Positions 33,399 to 41,316 are shown, counted from the first letter of the stretch. The stretch: 64,000 bases of DNA from Rhodocyclales bacterium GT-UBC (GCA_003583745.1 QXPY01000002.1:248001-312000), one strand, 5' to 3'. The notes: generated by a model not told the origin, from the sequence alone. Numbers and translations: made by a program.

Positions 33399-34156
33399 GT
33401 AACGTGGTCGACAAACCCCTGCTGGCCGTCAAGGACCTGTGTGTTTCCTACGGCAAGATCGAAGCCCTGTCGAACGCCAACCTGGCGGTCGGCGAAGGCC
33501 AGATCGTCACCGTCATCGGCCCCAACGGCGCCGGCAAGACAACCCTGCTCTCCGCACTGATGGGCGTCCTGCCCTCGAAGGGCGAGATCTGCCTCGACGG
33601 CAAGATCGAAACCTCGCCGCCGATCAAGGAAATGATCGCCCAGGGCATGAGCCTGGTCCCGGAAAAGCGCGCCCTGTTCGCCACCATGAGCGTCGAGGAC
33701 AACCTGCGCCTGGGTTCATTCCGCTTTCACCGTCGCCCGAAAAAGGAACACGAGGCCTCGATGGAGGAAATGTTCGCCCTCTTCCCGCGCCTCAAGGAAC
33801 GGCGCAACCAGCTTGCCGCAACGCTGTCCGGCGGCGAACGCCAGATGCTCGCCCTCGCCCGCGCCTTGATGGGCAAGCCCCGCCTGCTGATGCTCGACGA
33901 GCCCAGCCTTGGGCTGGCCCCCCTGATCGTGCGGGAAGTCTTCCGCATCATCGCCGAACTGCGGCGCAAGGGCGTCTCGATCCTGCTGATCGAGCAAAAT
34001 GCCCGCGCCGCACTGCGCGTGGCGGATTACGCCTACGTCCTCGAACTCGGCCACATCGCCATGGAAGGCCCAGCCTCGCAACTGGCCAATGACCCGCGCG
34101 TCATCGAAGCCTATCTGGGCAGCAGCGGCAAACACCAGGAGATGCTGTCCACATGA
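33395..34156 (+). CDS. ABC transporter ATP-binding protein (LivF family)
   Basis: 253 residues: Walker A GPNGAGKTT, signature LSGGERQMLALARAL, Walker B LLMLDEPSLGLAP and the switch His replaced as usual in LivF by Gln (LLIEQNARAA). It pairs with the fused LivG domain to energise import. The operon continues without a gap into catabolic genes (ATGA overlap at 34153-34156), which ties the importer to the pathway. Confidence 0.9.
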   Translation: MSNVVDKPLLAVKDLCVSYGKIEALSNANLAVGEGQIVTVIGPNGAGKTTLLSALMGVLPSKGEICLDGKIETSPPIKEMIAQGMSLVPEKRALFATMSVEDNLRLGSFRFHRRPKKEHEASMEEMFALFPRLKERRNQLAATLSGGERQMLALARALMGKPRLLMLDEPSLGLAPLIVREVFRIIAELRRKGVSILLIEQNARAALRVADYAYVLELGHIAMEGPASQLANDPRVIEAYLGSSGKHQEMLST

Positions 34157-35172
34157 GTCCTCTCCACGAACCGCCTTTACGCATCACCATTGCCGGGGCC
34201 GGCGCCATCGGCTGTACGCTGGCGGCGCGCATTGCGCGCAGCGGCAATCCGGTCAATCTGCTGGCCCGCGGCAACACCCTGGCCCGGATTCGGGAGCATG
34301 GCGTCTGCCTGACCGATCTCGAAGGCAGCCATGTGGCGGAAGTAAACGCCAGCGATCGCGCTGACTTCGGCCCGCAGGAAGTGATCTTCCTCTGCGCCAA
34401 GGCACAGGATCTGATCGGCCTGACCACGCCGCTCTTGCCGCTGATCGATGCCGACACCACCATCGTCCCGGTAGTCAATGGCATTCCCTGGTGGTACTTC
34501 GAGAACCGCGAGGGGCGCCACGCCGGCCGTACCGTCAATGCCGTCGATCCGGATGGCCGCCTCAAGGCGCTGATTCCGGGCGAGCGCATCATCGGCACGG
34601 TGGCTTACATCACCGCCGAAAAGCAGGGCGCCGGTGTTGTGCGTACCGCCAACCCGCTGCGCATGATCATCGGCGAGCTGAACAATACGGTGACGCCCCG
34701 CGTCCAGCGCATTCAGGCCATGCTTGAGCGCGCCGGCATTGCCACCCAGATCAGCGAACGGATCCGCGACGCACTGTGGACCAAGGTCATCGCCAACCTG
34801 ACCTCGAACCCGCTTTCCGTCGTTTCCGGCGGCACCCTGAACGACATCTACGGCGACCCGGAACTGATGAAGGTCACCCGCCAGATTCTCGACGAAGCCC
34901 TGCTCACCGCCGCGTCCTTCGGCGCCCGCATCGACCTCGACCCGACCTCTTTCATGGCGATGGGCGCCGGCATGGGCGAAGTCCGCACCTCGATGCTGCA
35001 GGACTACGACAACGGACTGCCGCTGGAGCTGACCTCGATCGGCGACGCGGTGGTCGAACTGGCCGCCCTGCACGACCTGTCGCTACCGGCCACTACCACC
35101 ATCCTGACCCTCGCGCGATTCCGAAGCGCCCTCTCTCGGAAGAAATTGAGCCAACACAAGGAGAAAGCATGA
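34153..35172 (+). CDS. 2-dehydropantoate 2-reductase family (ApbA/PanE-like) oxidoreductase
   Basis: 339 residues. The N-terminal NADP Rossmann motif is GAGAIGCTLA (after ITIA). The C-terminal ketopantoate-reductase helical domain shows LWTKVIANLTSNPLSVVSGG, containing the Lys and Asn used in catalysis by the family. True PanE reduces ketopantoate for pantothenate; this copy is longer and lies in a catabolic operon between importer and aldolase genes, so it more likely reduces another branched or aromatic 2-oxoacid. ATGA overlaps join both sides. Confidence 0.8.
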   Translation: MSPLHEPPLRITIAGAGAIGCTLAARIARSGNPVNLLARGNTLARIREHGVCLTDLEGSHVAEVNASDRADFGPQEVIFLCAKAQDLIGLTTPLLPLIDADTTIVPVVNGIPWWYFENREGRHAGRTVNAVDPDGRLKALIPGERIIGTVAYITAEKQGAGVVRTANPLRMIIGELNNTVTPRVQRIQAMLERAGIATQISERIRDALWTKVIANLTSNPLSVVSGGTLNDIYGDPELMKVTRQILDEALLTAASFGARIDLDPTSFMAMGAGMGEVRTSMLQDYDNGLPLELTSIGDAVVELAALHDLSLPATTTILTLARFRSALSRKKLSQHKEKA

Positions 35173-35942
35173 ACCGACCGACCGAGTCCGCCCCCCTCAA
35201 ACCCGCCCATTGCAGCGACCAGGAATGGGCCCTGCGCTGCGAACTGGCCGAGTGCTACCACCTGATTGATTACATGGGATGGACAGAAACCATCTTCAAT
35301 CACATCTCGGCCCGCCTGCCCGGCCCGGCCCACCATTACCTGGTCAATCCCTTCGGCCTGAACTACGACGAAGTCACGCCGGCCAACCTGCTCAAGGTCG
35401 ACCTGACCGGCGTCAAGCTGGAAGACTCGCCCTACGAGGCCAACCCGGCCGGTTTCGCGTTACACAGTGCGATCCACGGGGCACGTGACGACATCCATTG
35501 CGTCATCCACACCCACACCACGGAAGTCTCAGCCGTGGCCCAGAAGATGCGCGGCTTCAGCCACAACGACTTCTACGGCGCGCAACTGTTCGGTCGCTGC
35601 GGTTATCACACCTTTGAAGGCATCACCCTGTTTGCCGAAGAGAAATCGCGCATGCTCGCCAGCCTGGGCGACAAACACATTCTCGTTCTTCGCAACCACG
35701 GCGTTGCCGTTGGCGAAAGCTCGATTGCCAAGACCTTCTTCCTGCTGTGGACCGTGCAGCGCGCAGCCGAAATCCAGTGCAAGGCCGAATCGATGCATGG
35801 CGAGGACAGCATCCTGCCCGACGAAGTCCGCCAGAAATGCGCCGACCTCACCGCCATGCTGATCCGGGACAGCGGCTTCGCCCAGAAATTCTTCGACGGC
35901 ATGGTCCGCAAGATGCACGCCGACATGGGCCCGAGCTGGTAA
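35169..35942 (+). CDS. Class II aldolase/adducin-family protein
   Basis: 257 residues. The zinc ligands are evident: His-X-His in VIHTHTTEVSA and a distal His in LVLRNHGVAVGES. The acid residue is expected near EANPAGFALHS. The family performs retro-aldol cleavage or decarboxylation of hydroxy-oxoacids with a divalent metal. The start at 35169 overlaps the reductase stop (ATGA). Together with the tautomerase and the reductase it could process a short 2-oxoacid released from the side chain, but the substrate cannot be named from sequence. Confidence 0.83.
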   Translation: MNRPTESAPLKPAHCSDQEWALRCELAECYHLIDYMGWTETIFNHISARLPGPAHHYLVNPFGLNYDEVTPANLLKVDLTGVKLEDSPYEANPAGFALHSAIHGARDDIHCVIHTHTTEVSAVAQKMRGFSHNDFYGAQLFGRCGYHTFEGITLFAEEKSRMLASLGDKHILVLRNHGVAVGESSIAKTFFLLWTVQRAAEIQCKAESMHGEDSILPDEVRQKCADLTAMLIRDSGFAQKFFDGMVRKMHADMGPSW

Positions 35943-35951
35943 AACCCCGAT

Positions 35952-35990
35952 GAGCCGACTCGATCACCCGGCAAGGGGTCGAGGCGGCTC
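35952..35990 (+). terminator. Hairpin after the aldolase gene
   Basis: Arms GAGCCGACTCGA and TCGAGGCGGCTC pair over 12 positions with one A-G mismatch and a 15-base loop. No T run follows, so it may be a weak terminator or mRNA stabiliser before the regulator gene. Confidence 0.45.
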
Positions 35991-36075
35991 GCCCGACGTC
36001 GAGTCATTCCGCTAAAATAGTCGCTTTTTCACGTTCCAGCGGTAATACTTTTCGGCCGTTCAGGTGGGGCAAAAG

Positions 36076-36549
36076 ATGGTTATCAGCAAAAAAATGCGGC
36101 GCTACATTCCTTCGAGCGAAGAGTTTTGCTACGAGGAATTTCCCTTTTACTGGCTGGCCCGGGTTCAGGGCATCTACACCCAGCAACTGGAAAAGGCACT
36201 GAAGAAAATCGGCACCGACATCCCGACCTGGCGCGTCCTCTTCATCCTGAAAGAGCAGGGGAAATGCAGCGTGTCGGAAATTTCCGTCCACGCCATCACG
36301 AAATTGTCGACGGTGACGCGCATTGTTTACCGGATGAAGGCCGAAGGCCTGATCGAAACCAATACCCACGCCGAAGATGGGCGGGTGACCGAAGTGTCGG
36401 TCACCGAAAAAGGGCAGAACCTGCTGGTCCAGGCCCAGAAATGCACCGAGAAGATTTTTGCCCGCAGCTTTGACAACGTCAGCGAAGGGCAGCTGCTGAA
36501 ACTGAACCAGACCCTGGAACAGATTTTCAAGAACCTCGCCGAGGATTGA
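36076..36549 (+). CDS. iacR: MarR-family regulator, probable IacR
   Basis: 157 residues with a winged helix: helix-turn-helix SVSEISVHAITKLSTVTRIV, wing THAEDGRVTEVSVTEKG. MarR regulators in iac clusters (IacR) repress the catabolic genes and release DNA on binding IAA. The ATG at 36076 is preferred to a GTG at 36064 because AGGTGGGG lies six bases upstream. It sits 133 bases after the aldolase with a possible -10 (TAAAAT, 36013-36018), so it may have its own promoter. The palindrome at 27950-27977 is a candidate target. Its stop abuts that of the convergent gene. Confidence 0.78.
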   Translation: MVISKKMRRYIPSSEEFCYEEFPFYWLARVQGIYTQQLEKALKKIGTDIPTWRVLFILKEQGKCSVSEISVHAITKLSTVTRIVYRMKAEGLIETNTHAEDGRVTEVSVTEKGQNLLVQAQKCTEKIFARSFDNVSEGQLLKLNQTLEQIFKNLAED

Positions 36550-37554
36550 TCAGTCTGCAACCGGAATCTTGCAAAGCATCGCCTCCCGCACGCCGAACAC
36601 CTGCTCCAGCAAACGGACAAAGTCCCTCGAGTAGCCGATACAGGACAATCGCTGCTCGCGAACGAGCCGTCCGTGCCGCTCTACAGCCAACGCGATACTG
36701 GCCTCCCACTCCCGATTGCCGCGCGTCAGATCGAACAGTGAAGCCAGCAGGCTCAAAGCCAGGTTCTCTTTCCAGTAACGCAGTTCCTTTTTCGCGCCTT
36801 TGGGCAGCGGGGCACTGACCTGCTGCACCAAATCGTTGTAGCGCAGGAACAGGTCCGTTGCCCGGGCATGCATTTCCACCACCTTGAGGTTGCGCTCCTG
36901 CAACAACACCTCCTTTTGCGCCACCAACAGGTCACGCTGCCGCCGTTCCGTCTCGACAAACTGGGCAGCGCCGATGACGAGGACGACGACGAACACAAGC
37001 GAGGCGATCAAGCTTGACGCCTGTGTCCAGAACTGGAGGCCAGGCCTTTGGCCTGACGCCGAAATGGACTGACTAGCACTATCGATGGCGCGCTCGACAA
37101 GCCGCGTCGGTCCAGCGTCCCCATGCGGCGCGACATCGGCCGTTGCGGCGGACGCGACGCCAGGACAAGACGCAACGGCAGGCGGGTCTCCCGGTACGGA
37201 TGGTTTGCCACCGATTTCCGGCATGTCGTTCGCCGACTGCGCGTATTCTGTTGATGATACGGCTACAGCCTGTTCATGCTGACCGGGCTCTGCTGCAGCA
37301 CTCAACTCAACCGGCTGAACCGGCAAGTCCTTGACCAGAACTATTTTCGGCCGCCCCGGACGCTTGCGGGCGACACGGGGAGTCTCGCTCTCCGGCAAGG
37401 CGGAGACCGACATGGCTGGACTTTCCCGAAGCGTCTGCGGAGCGGCAAGCGAAATGTCGACCAGCGCCATGGCCGGATTGATCACCGGCTGATCGTAAAG
37501 CGCCAATTCCGGAAAGGAGAGCTGTTCCTGTTTTCTGCGTGGTTGCCGTGCCAT
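36550..37554 (-). CDS. Membrane protein with AT-hook-like motif (unknown function)
   Basis: 334 residues, family not recognised. The N-terminal 175 residues are low-complexity, Pro/Ala/Ser-rich and presumably disordered, with an AT-hook-like KRPGRPK at 64-70. One membrane helix (about 180-200) is followed by a coiled coil (about 202-235) and a helical C-terminal domain (YWKENLALSLLASLFDLT). AT-hook cores (GRP) bind the minor groove of AT-rich DNA. A membrane-tethered DNA- or nucleoid-binding role is possible, but the motif is short and could be chance. The start at 37554 is 5 bases after the stop of the DUF5710 gene. Confidence 0.7.
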   Translation of the reverse strand: MARQPRRKQEQLSFPELALYDQPVINPAMALVDISLAAPQTLRESPAMSVSALPESETPRVARKRPGRPKIVLVKDLPVQPVELSAAAEPGQHEQAVAVSSTEYAQSANDMPEIGGKPSVPGDPPAVASCPGVASAATADVAPHGDAGPTRLVERAIDSASQSISASGQRPGLQFWTQASSLIASLVFVVVLVIGAAQFVETERRQRDLLVAQKEVLLQERNLKVVEMHARATDLFLRYNDLVQQVSAPLPKGAKKELRYWKENLALSLLASLFDLTRGNREWEASIALAVERHGRLVREQRLSCIGYSRDFVRLLEQVFGVREAMLCKIPVAD

Positions 37555-37559
37555 GCGGA

Positions 37560-37877
37560 TCAATCCGGTTTATTAATGGACATCGGCTGGCAGCGAACAC
37601 AGACATCCCAGGGCAGGCAATCACACAGGCGTGCTGTCTCAACAAATGCACTGCCGACAAAAATCTTGCCGCTGGCCTGCTGCCTGACTGCACCACGAGC
37701 TGGCATGCCCACATTCGCCACAGCCTTACCCTCATGGGGCGTCGGCGACCATGGAGCAAAAGGTGTTACATCGGTTTCGCCAGCGACATACCAGAGCTTG
37801 AGCGCTGCATCCCAACGCGCCCCCAGCTTTTTTGCCTTGTCCTTTTCGGCGAAGGGCACTTTCAGATTGAACCGCAT
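37560..37877 (-). CDS. DUF5710-domain protein
   Basis: 105 residues. The N-terminal 45 residues form the DUF5710 motif (VPFAEKDKAKKLGARWDAAL, then KLWYVAG), a small module found in DNA-primase-like and mobile-element proteins whose function is unknown. The C-terminal part contains several Cys (ARLCDCLPWDVCVRC) that could bind a metal. The start is 37877 (MRFNLKVPFA); the frame to 37922 is less likely. It heads a two-gene operon with the AT-hook membrane protein. Confidence 0.78.
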   Translation of the reverse strand: MRFNLKVPFAEKDKAKKLGARWDAALKLWYVAGETDVTPFAPWSPTPHEGKAVANVGMPARGAVRQQASGKIFVGSAFVETARLCDCLPWDVCVRCQPMSINKPD

Positions 37878-38037
37878 TGTGTTTTCCGGAGTCCGCAAAT
37901 AACCGCTGCAACAGGCGATCATGGTTATCGCGCCGCCCGGGTTTCGGAGCAGCCAGCAGCGAGGGGGCGCGCATTATAGTGAAACGCCGGAAAAAGAGGT
38001 GGCCAACACAAAGGCACAATCTGTTGCACATTGTTAC

Positions 38038-38066
38038 TTGAGTTGAGTCAAGCCGGCCGGTATCTT
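38038..38066 (+). promoter_or_regulatory. Sigma-70-type promoter of a candidate small RNA
   Basis: TTGAGT (38038-38043) and TATCTT (38061-38066) are 17 bases apart. No open frame follows, only a structured segment ending in a hairpin at 38136-38167. Confidence 0.4.
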
Positions 38067-38072
38067 TCACTC

Positions 38073-38175
38073 ATGCGCTGAACCCCAACAGCCTAGGTGG
38101 CCGACCTCTCCCCCTCCCTGAAACAGGCCACCTTGAAAGCCCCATACTTCCCCCGGTATGGGGCTTTCGCCTTTT
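38073..38175 (+). ncRNA. Candidate ~100-nt small RNA with C-rich anti-Shine-Dalgarno loop
   Basis: After the promoter comes an 8-bp stem, AGGTGGCC (38095-38102) with GGCCACCT (38126-38133), whose 23-base loop contains a CTCCCCCTCCCT-type run (38105-38119) complementary to ribosome binding sites. A perfect 12-bp terminator-like hairpin follows directly. The layout resembles trans-acting sRNAs that expose C/U-rich loops, but there is no known family match that I can name. Confidence 0.38.
38136..38167 (+). terminator. Strong hairpin terminator
   Basis: AAAGCCCCATAC (38136-38147) pairs perfectly with GTATGGGGCTTT (38156-38167) around an 8-base loop. A CGCCTTTTCT tail follows on the plus strand; it may also end minus-strand transcripts of the DUF2164 gene. 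Confidence 0.65.
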
Positions 38176-38208
38176 CTGCCCTGGAAAAGCTGCCTTTCGC
38201 CAAACGAA

Positions 38209-38478
38209 CTAGCGCTTTCTGCCTGTGCCCTGCTTTGTCCAGTAAGTGAATTCTTCCTCATGGACCTCGATATCGAGATCCATCACCCGAGCCTGCAGTC
38301 GGGATTGCGCATCGGCAATGGCCTGGTTGTAAACAGCCGGCCCGATCTCCTTGAGGAAAAAGCCAAGCAGGGCACCGGCTTGCAGGCTACCGATCGGTTC
38401 ATCCATGTTTTCGTCGAAATAACGCTGGATCGAGGCGATGGCAGTAGCGGCGGCTTCTTTCGAGAGTTCGATGCTCAT
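38209..38478 (-). CDS. DUF2164 family protein
   Basis: 89 residues. The conserved DUF2164 features are present: IELSKEAAATAIASIQRYF, GSLQAGALLGFFLKEIGPAV and YNQAIADAQSRLQARVMDLD. It is a small acidic cytoplasmic protein of unknown function, common in proteobacteria. The start at 38478 (MSIELSKEAA) is chosen because the upstream extension to 38568 crosses the LexA box of the divergent gene. Confidence 0.85.
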   Translation of the reverse strand: MSIELSKEAAATAIASIQRYFDENMDEPIGSLQAGALLGFFLKEIGPAVYNQAIADAQSRLQARVMDLDIEVHEEEFTYWTKQGTGRKR

Positions 38479-38545
38479 GAGGTCCGGATATTGACGGTCA
38501 ACAAAATGGCGAGATGGCCAGTCATGGCACACCCAGCGCCAACTA

Positions 38546-38561
38546 CTGTATATAATAACAG
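38546..38561 (+). promoter_or_regulatory. LexA (SOS) box overlapping the -10 of the SRAP gene
   Basis: CTGT-ATATAATA-ACAG is a perfect CTGT-N8-ACAG LexA operator. It contains TATAAT (38551-38556), so LexA would cover the -10 element. The SRAP gene starts 26 bases downstream. The divergent DUF2164 gene (start 38478) could also be affected. Confidence 0.8.
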
Positions 38562-38587
38562 CAATCAAAACACTGGGAAGTTGCCCA

Positions 38588-39232
38588 ATGTGCCGGAGTT
38601 ACGAACAGAAGACCAGCCTCAGGGAATTGAGCCGGCAATTCCGCCACCTGCAACCCGGCATGCCCGAACTCCCGCGCCGCGAGGAGGTTTTTGCCCGTGA
38701 CCCGGTCCTGATCCTGACCGGTGCCGGCGAACGGATTATCCCCCGCTCGGCCCACTGGGGGCTGGTCGGCAGCTTTCTCGATCGCCCGCCGCGCGAACCG
38801 CTGATCAATCTGCGCAGCGAAGGGCTGGCCACCACGCCTTTTTATAGCCGGATCCTGAAACACCAGCGCTGCCTGATTCCGGCCAGCGCATTTTTCGAGT
38901 GGCCAGGCCGCCCGTACAACAACGGACATAAGCTGCGCATCAGCCACGACAAGGGCAAACCTTTGATGTTCGCCGGTATTTTCGACATCCACCCCAGTGC
39001 CGGCACGACCTGCGCCATCCTGACCGTCCCCGCCGACGGCGTGGTTGCCCCGAACAACGACCGCATGCCGCTGATGCTCGACAGCGTCACCAGCGCATTC
39101 TGGCTGCAGGAGCACGCCGAATTTCCCGAAGACGACTACGTCGCGTTGACCGGCCTGCCCGCCCCGCGCCTGAAGACGGAGAGCATCGCACCGCCGGAAA
39201 TCTCGCCGCAACTGGCCTTCGAATTTGCCTAG
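38588..39232 (+). CDS. SRAP-domain protein (YedK/HMCES-type abasic-site cross-linker)
   Basis: 214 residues. Cys2 follows the initiator Met as required to form the thiazolidine cross-link with abasic sites in single-stranded DNA. Asn74 and Arg76 lie in NLRSEGL, and the catalytic Glu104 in AFFEWPG. At the position of the conserved His (normally HDRMP) the sequence is NNDRMP, so Asn157 replaces it. The protein shields abasic sites at replication forks. A LexA box directly upstream supports SOS induction, which fits the old family name SOS-response-associated peptidase. Confidence 0.9.
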   Translation: MCRSYEQKTSLRELSRQFRHLQPGMPELPRREEVFARDPVLILTGAGERIIPRSAHWGLVGSFLDRPPREPLINLRSEGLATTPFYSRILKHQRCLIPASAFFEWPGRPYNNGHKLRISHDKGKPLMFAGIFDIHPSAGTTCAILTVPADGVVAPNNDRMPLMLDSVTSAFWLQEHAEFPEDDYVALTGLPAPRLKTESIAPPEISPQLAFEFA

Positions 39233-39247
39233 GCCTGGTGCAGTCGA

Positions 39248-41167
39248 CTAGAGAACGATCTGCGTCCCCAGTTCGATGACCCGGTTCGGCGGTAGCCGGA
39301 AATAGGTTGCCGCCCCGCCGGCATTGCGCGCCATTGAAATGAACAGGACCTGACGCCAGCGCGACAAACCCGATTGCGGGCCGGGCAAGATAGTTTCCCG
39401 GCCAAGGAAGAAGGACGTTTCCATCAGGTTCAGTTCCAGACCTAACCCGGTGCATGCTTCCAACGCCAGCGGCACATTCAGGTCGTCCATGAAACCGAAG
39501 TGAATACGCAGCTTGTAGAACTGCGCGTTCAGTACTTCAAGCTGCAAGCGCTCGCTGACCGGAACATGCGGCCGGGCTTGCACCTCGACAGTCAGGATCA
39601 CCACCCGTTCGTGAAAGGTCCGGAAATGCTTGAGACAGTGCAGCAAGGCATGCGGCACGGGCACAGTGCTCTGGGTGAGGAACACGCCATTACCGGGAAT
39701 GGTCGGCACCTCGGGCGCCACCTGCGTGATCAGCTCGTCAAGACCGATATAGTTTTCGGCCAGGCGCAAGGCCAATGCATCGCGCCCCTTTTTCCAGGTC
39801 GTCATCAGCAGATAGACGCCGATGCCGAGGGCCAGAGGAAACCAGCCGCCTTGCGCGATTTTCATCAGGTTGGCCGAACAATAGGCCAGATCGACCAGCA
39901 GCAGCGGCACGACCAGCCCCAACACCCAATGCCAGTGCCAATGCCAGAGGCGGCGGGCGACCACGCCGGCCAACAGCGTGGTGATCACCATCGTCCCGGT
40001 CACGGCGATGCCATAGGCTGCCGCCAGCGCCGACGAAGAGCCGAAACCGACCACCAGCAGCGCCACCAGAACCAGCAAGGTCCAGTTCACCATCGGCAGG
40101 TAGATCTGCCCTTCAGCCTGGCTCGAGGTATGACGCACCTCCATGCGCGGCATGTAACCCAACTGGATGGCCTGGCGGGTCAGGGAATAGGCCCCCGAGA
40201 TCACTGCCTGCGAGGCAATCACCGTGGCCAGCGTGGCCAGCCCGACCAACGGCAGCAGCAGCCATTCCGGCGCCATCAGATAGAAAGGATTGGCCACCGC
40301 CTCGGCATCGGCCAGCAACAGGGCGCCCTGGCCGAAATAATTGAGCAGCAAGCCGGGCAGCACGATGGCGAACCAGGCCAGGCGGATCGGCTGCCGCCCG
40401 AAATGCCCCATGTCGGCATACAGTGCTTCACCGCCGGTCAGTGCCAGCACCGTCGCCCCCAGCGAGAAAAAGCCAAGGGCCGGGTTGCCGACCAGGAACT
40501 GCCAGGCCCAGACCGGGCTCAAGGCAGACAGGATGGCGGGATGCTCGACGATGCGCAGCAGGCCGAGGCCACCGATGACCAGAAACCAGAGCACGATGAT
40601 CGGCCCGAAATAGGTCCCGACCCTGGCCGTGCCATGGCGCTGCAGAAAAAACAGCCCGACCAGCACGACCAGGGCCAGCGGCACCAGATACGGCGCCAGC
40701 TGCGGCGCCGCCACCTCCAGCCCTTCGACGGCCGAAAGCACCGAAACGGCGGGGGTCAACACGCTATCGCCGTAGAACAGCGCGGCCCCGAACAAGCCGA
40801 GCAGCATCAGCGATTTGCCCGCCCGGCCCGACAAGCCTTCGCCTCCGCCGGAAACCAGGGCCATCAAGGCCATGATGCCGCCCTCGCCGCGGTTGTCGGC
40901 ACGCATCACGAAGAGTACGTACTTGATCGAAACGACCACCACCAGCGACCAGAAGAGAATGGAGAGGATGCCGAAGACATTGTCCGGAGTGATCGGCACT
41001 GGATGCGCGCCGCCGGCGAAGATCTCGCGCATGGTGTACAGCGGGCTGGTTCCGATATCGCCGAACACCACGCCAAGCGCCGCCAGTGCCAGGCTGTGGT
41101 GGAGCGAAGGCGCTCCGACCGGGCCGGAGGCAGATCCGCTTTCCGTATCAACGTGAGTAGCCGTCAT
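39248..41167 (-). CDS. kup: Potassium uptake protein Kup
   Basis: 639 residues with 12 predicted membrane helices in the first 440 and a cytoplasmic C-terminal domain. Family motifs are GVVFGDIGTSPLYTMREIF (32-50), ADNRGEGGIMALMAL and GEALYADMGHFG. Kup is a K+/H+ symporter of the KUP/HAK/KT family that takes up potassium at low pH or low K+. The C-terminal part includes PVPHALLHCLKHFRTFHERV. It is divergent from the second Liv operon, with 236 bases between. Confidence 0.95.
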   Translation of the reverse strand: MTATHVDTESGSASGPVGAPSLHHSLALAALGVVFGDIGTSPLYTMREIFAGGAHPVPITPDNVFGILSILFWSLVVVVSIKYVLFVMRADNRGEGGIMALMALVSGGGEGLSGRAGKSLMLLGLFGAALFYGDSVLTPAVSVLSAVEGLEVAAPQLAPYLVPLALVVLVGLFFLQRHGTARVGTYFGPIIVLWFLVIGGLGLLRIVEHPAILSALSPVWAWQFLVGNPALGFFSLGATVLALTGGEALYADMGHFGRQPIRLAWFAIVLPGLLLNYFGQGALLLADAEAVANPFYLMAPEWLLLPLVGLATLATVIASQAVISGAYSLTRQAIQLGYMPRMEVRHTSSQAEGQIYLPMVNWTLLVLVALLVVGFGSSSALAAAYGIAVTGTMVITTLLAGVVARRLWHWHWHWVLGLVVPLLLVDLAYCSANLMKIAQGGWFPLALGIGVYLLMTTWKKGRDALALRLAENYIGLDELITQVAPEVPTIPGNGVFLTQSTVPVPHALLHCLKHFRTFHERVVILTVEVQARPHVPVSERLQLEVLNAQFYKLRIHFGFMDDLNVPLALEACTGLGLELNLMETSFFLGRETILPGPQSGLSRWRQVLFISMARNAGGAATYFRLPPNRVIELGTQIVL

Positions 41168-41310
41168 GGCAGGAATCGGGACTTGGAAGGGGGCTCATTC
41201 TAATCCTGCCCCTCGACTTGCCCGCCAATCGCGGCCGGGCGATCACAACAAGTGACGGGAAAATGCAACAAAACTGCGGCAGCAAGGGCGATGCCCCGGC
41301 CTCGCTTACG

Positions 41311-41316
41311 TATAAT
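41311..41316 (+). promoter_or_regulatory. -10 element for the livJ operon
   Basis: A perfect TATAAT lies 88 bases before the livJ ATG; no good -35 is seen at 17 bases upstream, so an activator may be needed. The predicted start is near 41323. Confidence 0.5.

Larger units (their letters stand above)
37878..38208. other. Intergenic region holding a candidate small-RNA gene
   Basis: No protein gene is supported in these 331 bases. A plus-strand promoter, an inverted repeat and a terminator-like hairpin lie in succession at 38038-38175 and are listed separately. The first 100 bases must contain the promoter of the minus-strand DUF5710 operon. Confidence 0.5.

Noticed and set aside
36250..36540. 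Catechol ring-cleavage genes expected beside an IAA pathway
   Set aside because: The end of the locus holds only the MarR gene; no catA, xylE or similar gene is found anywhere in the window.
39500..41203. 567-codon plus-strand frame opposite kup
   Set aside because: kup is intact on the minus strand, and the antisense product is His/Gln/Arg-rich without any domain.
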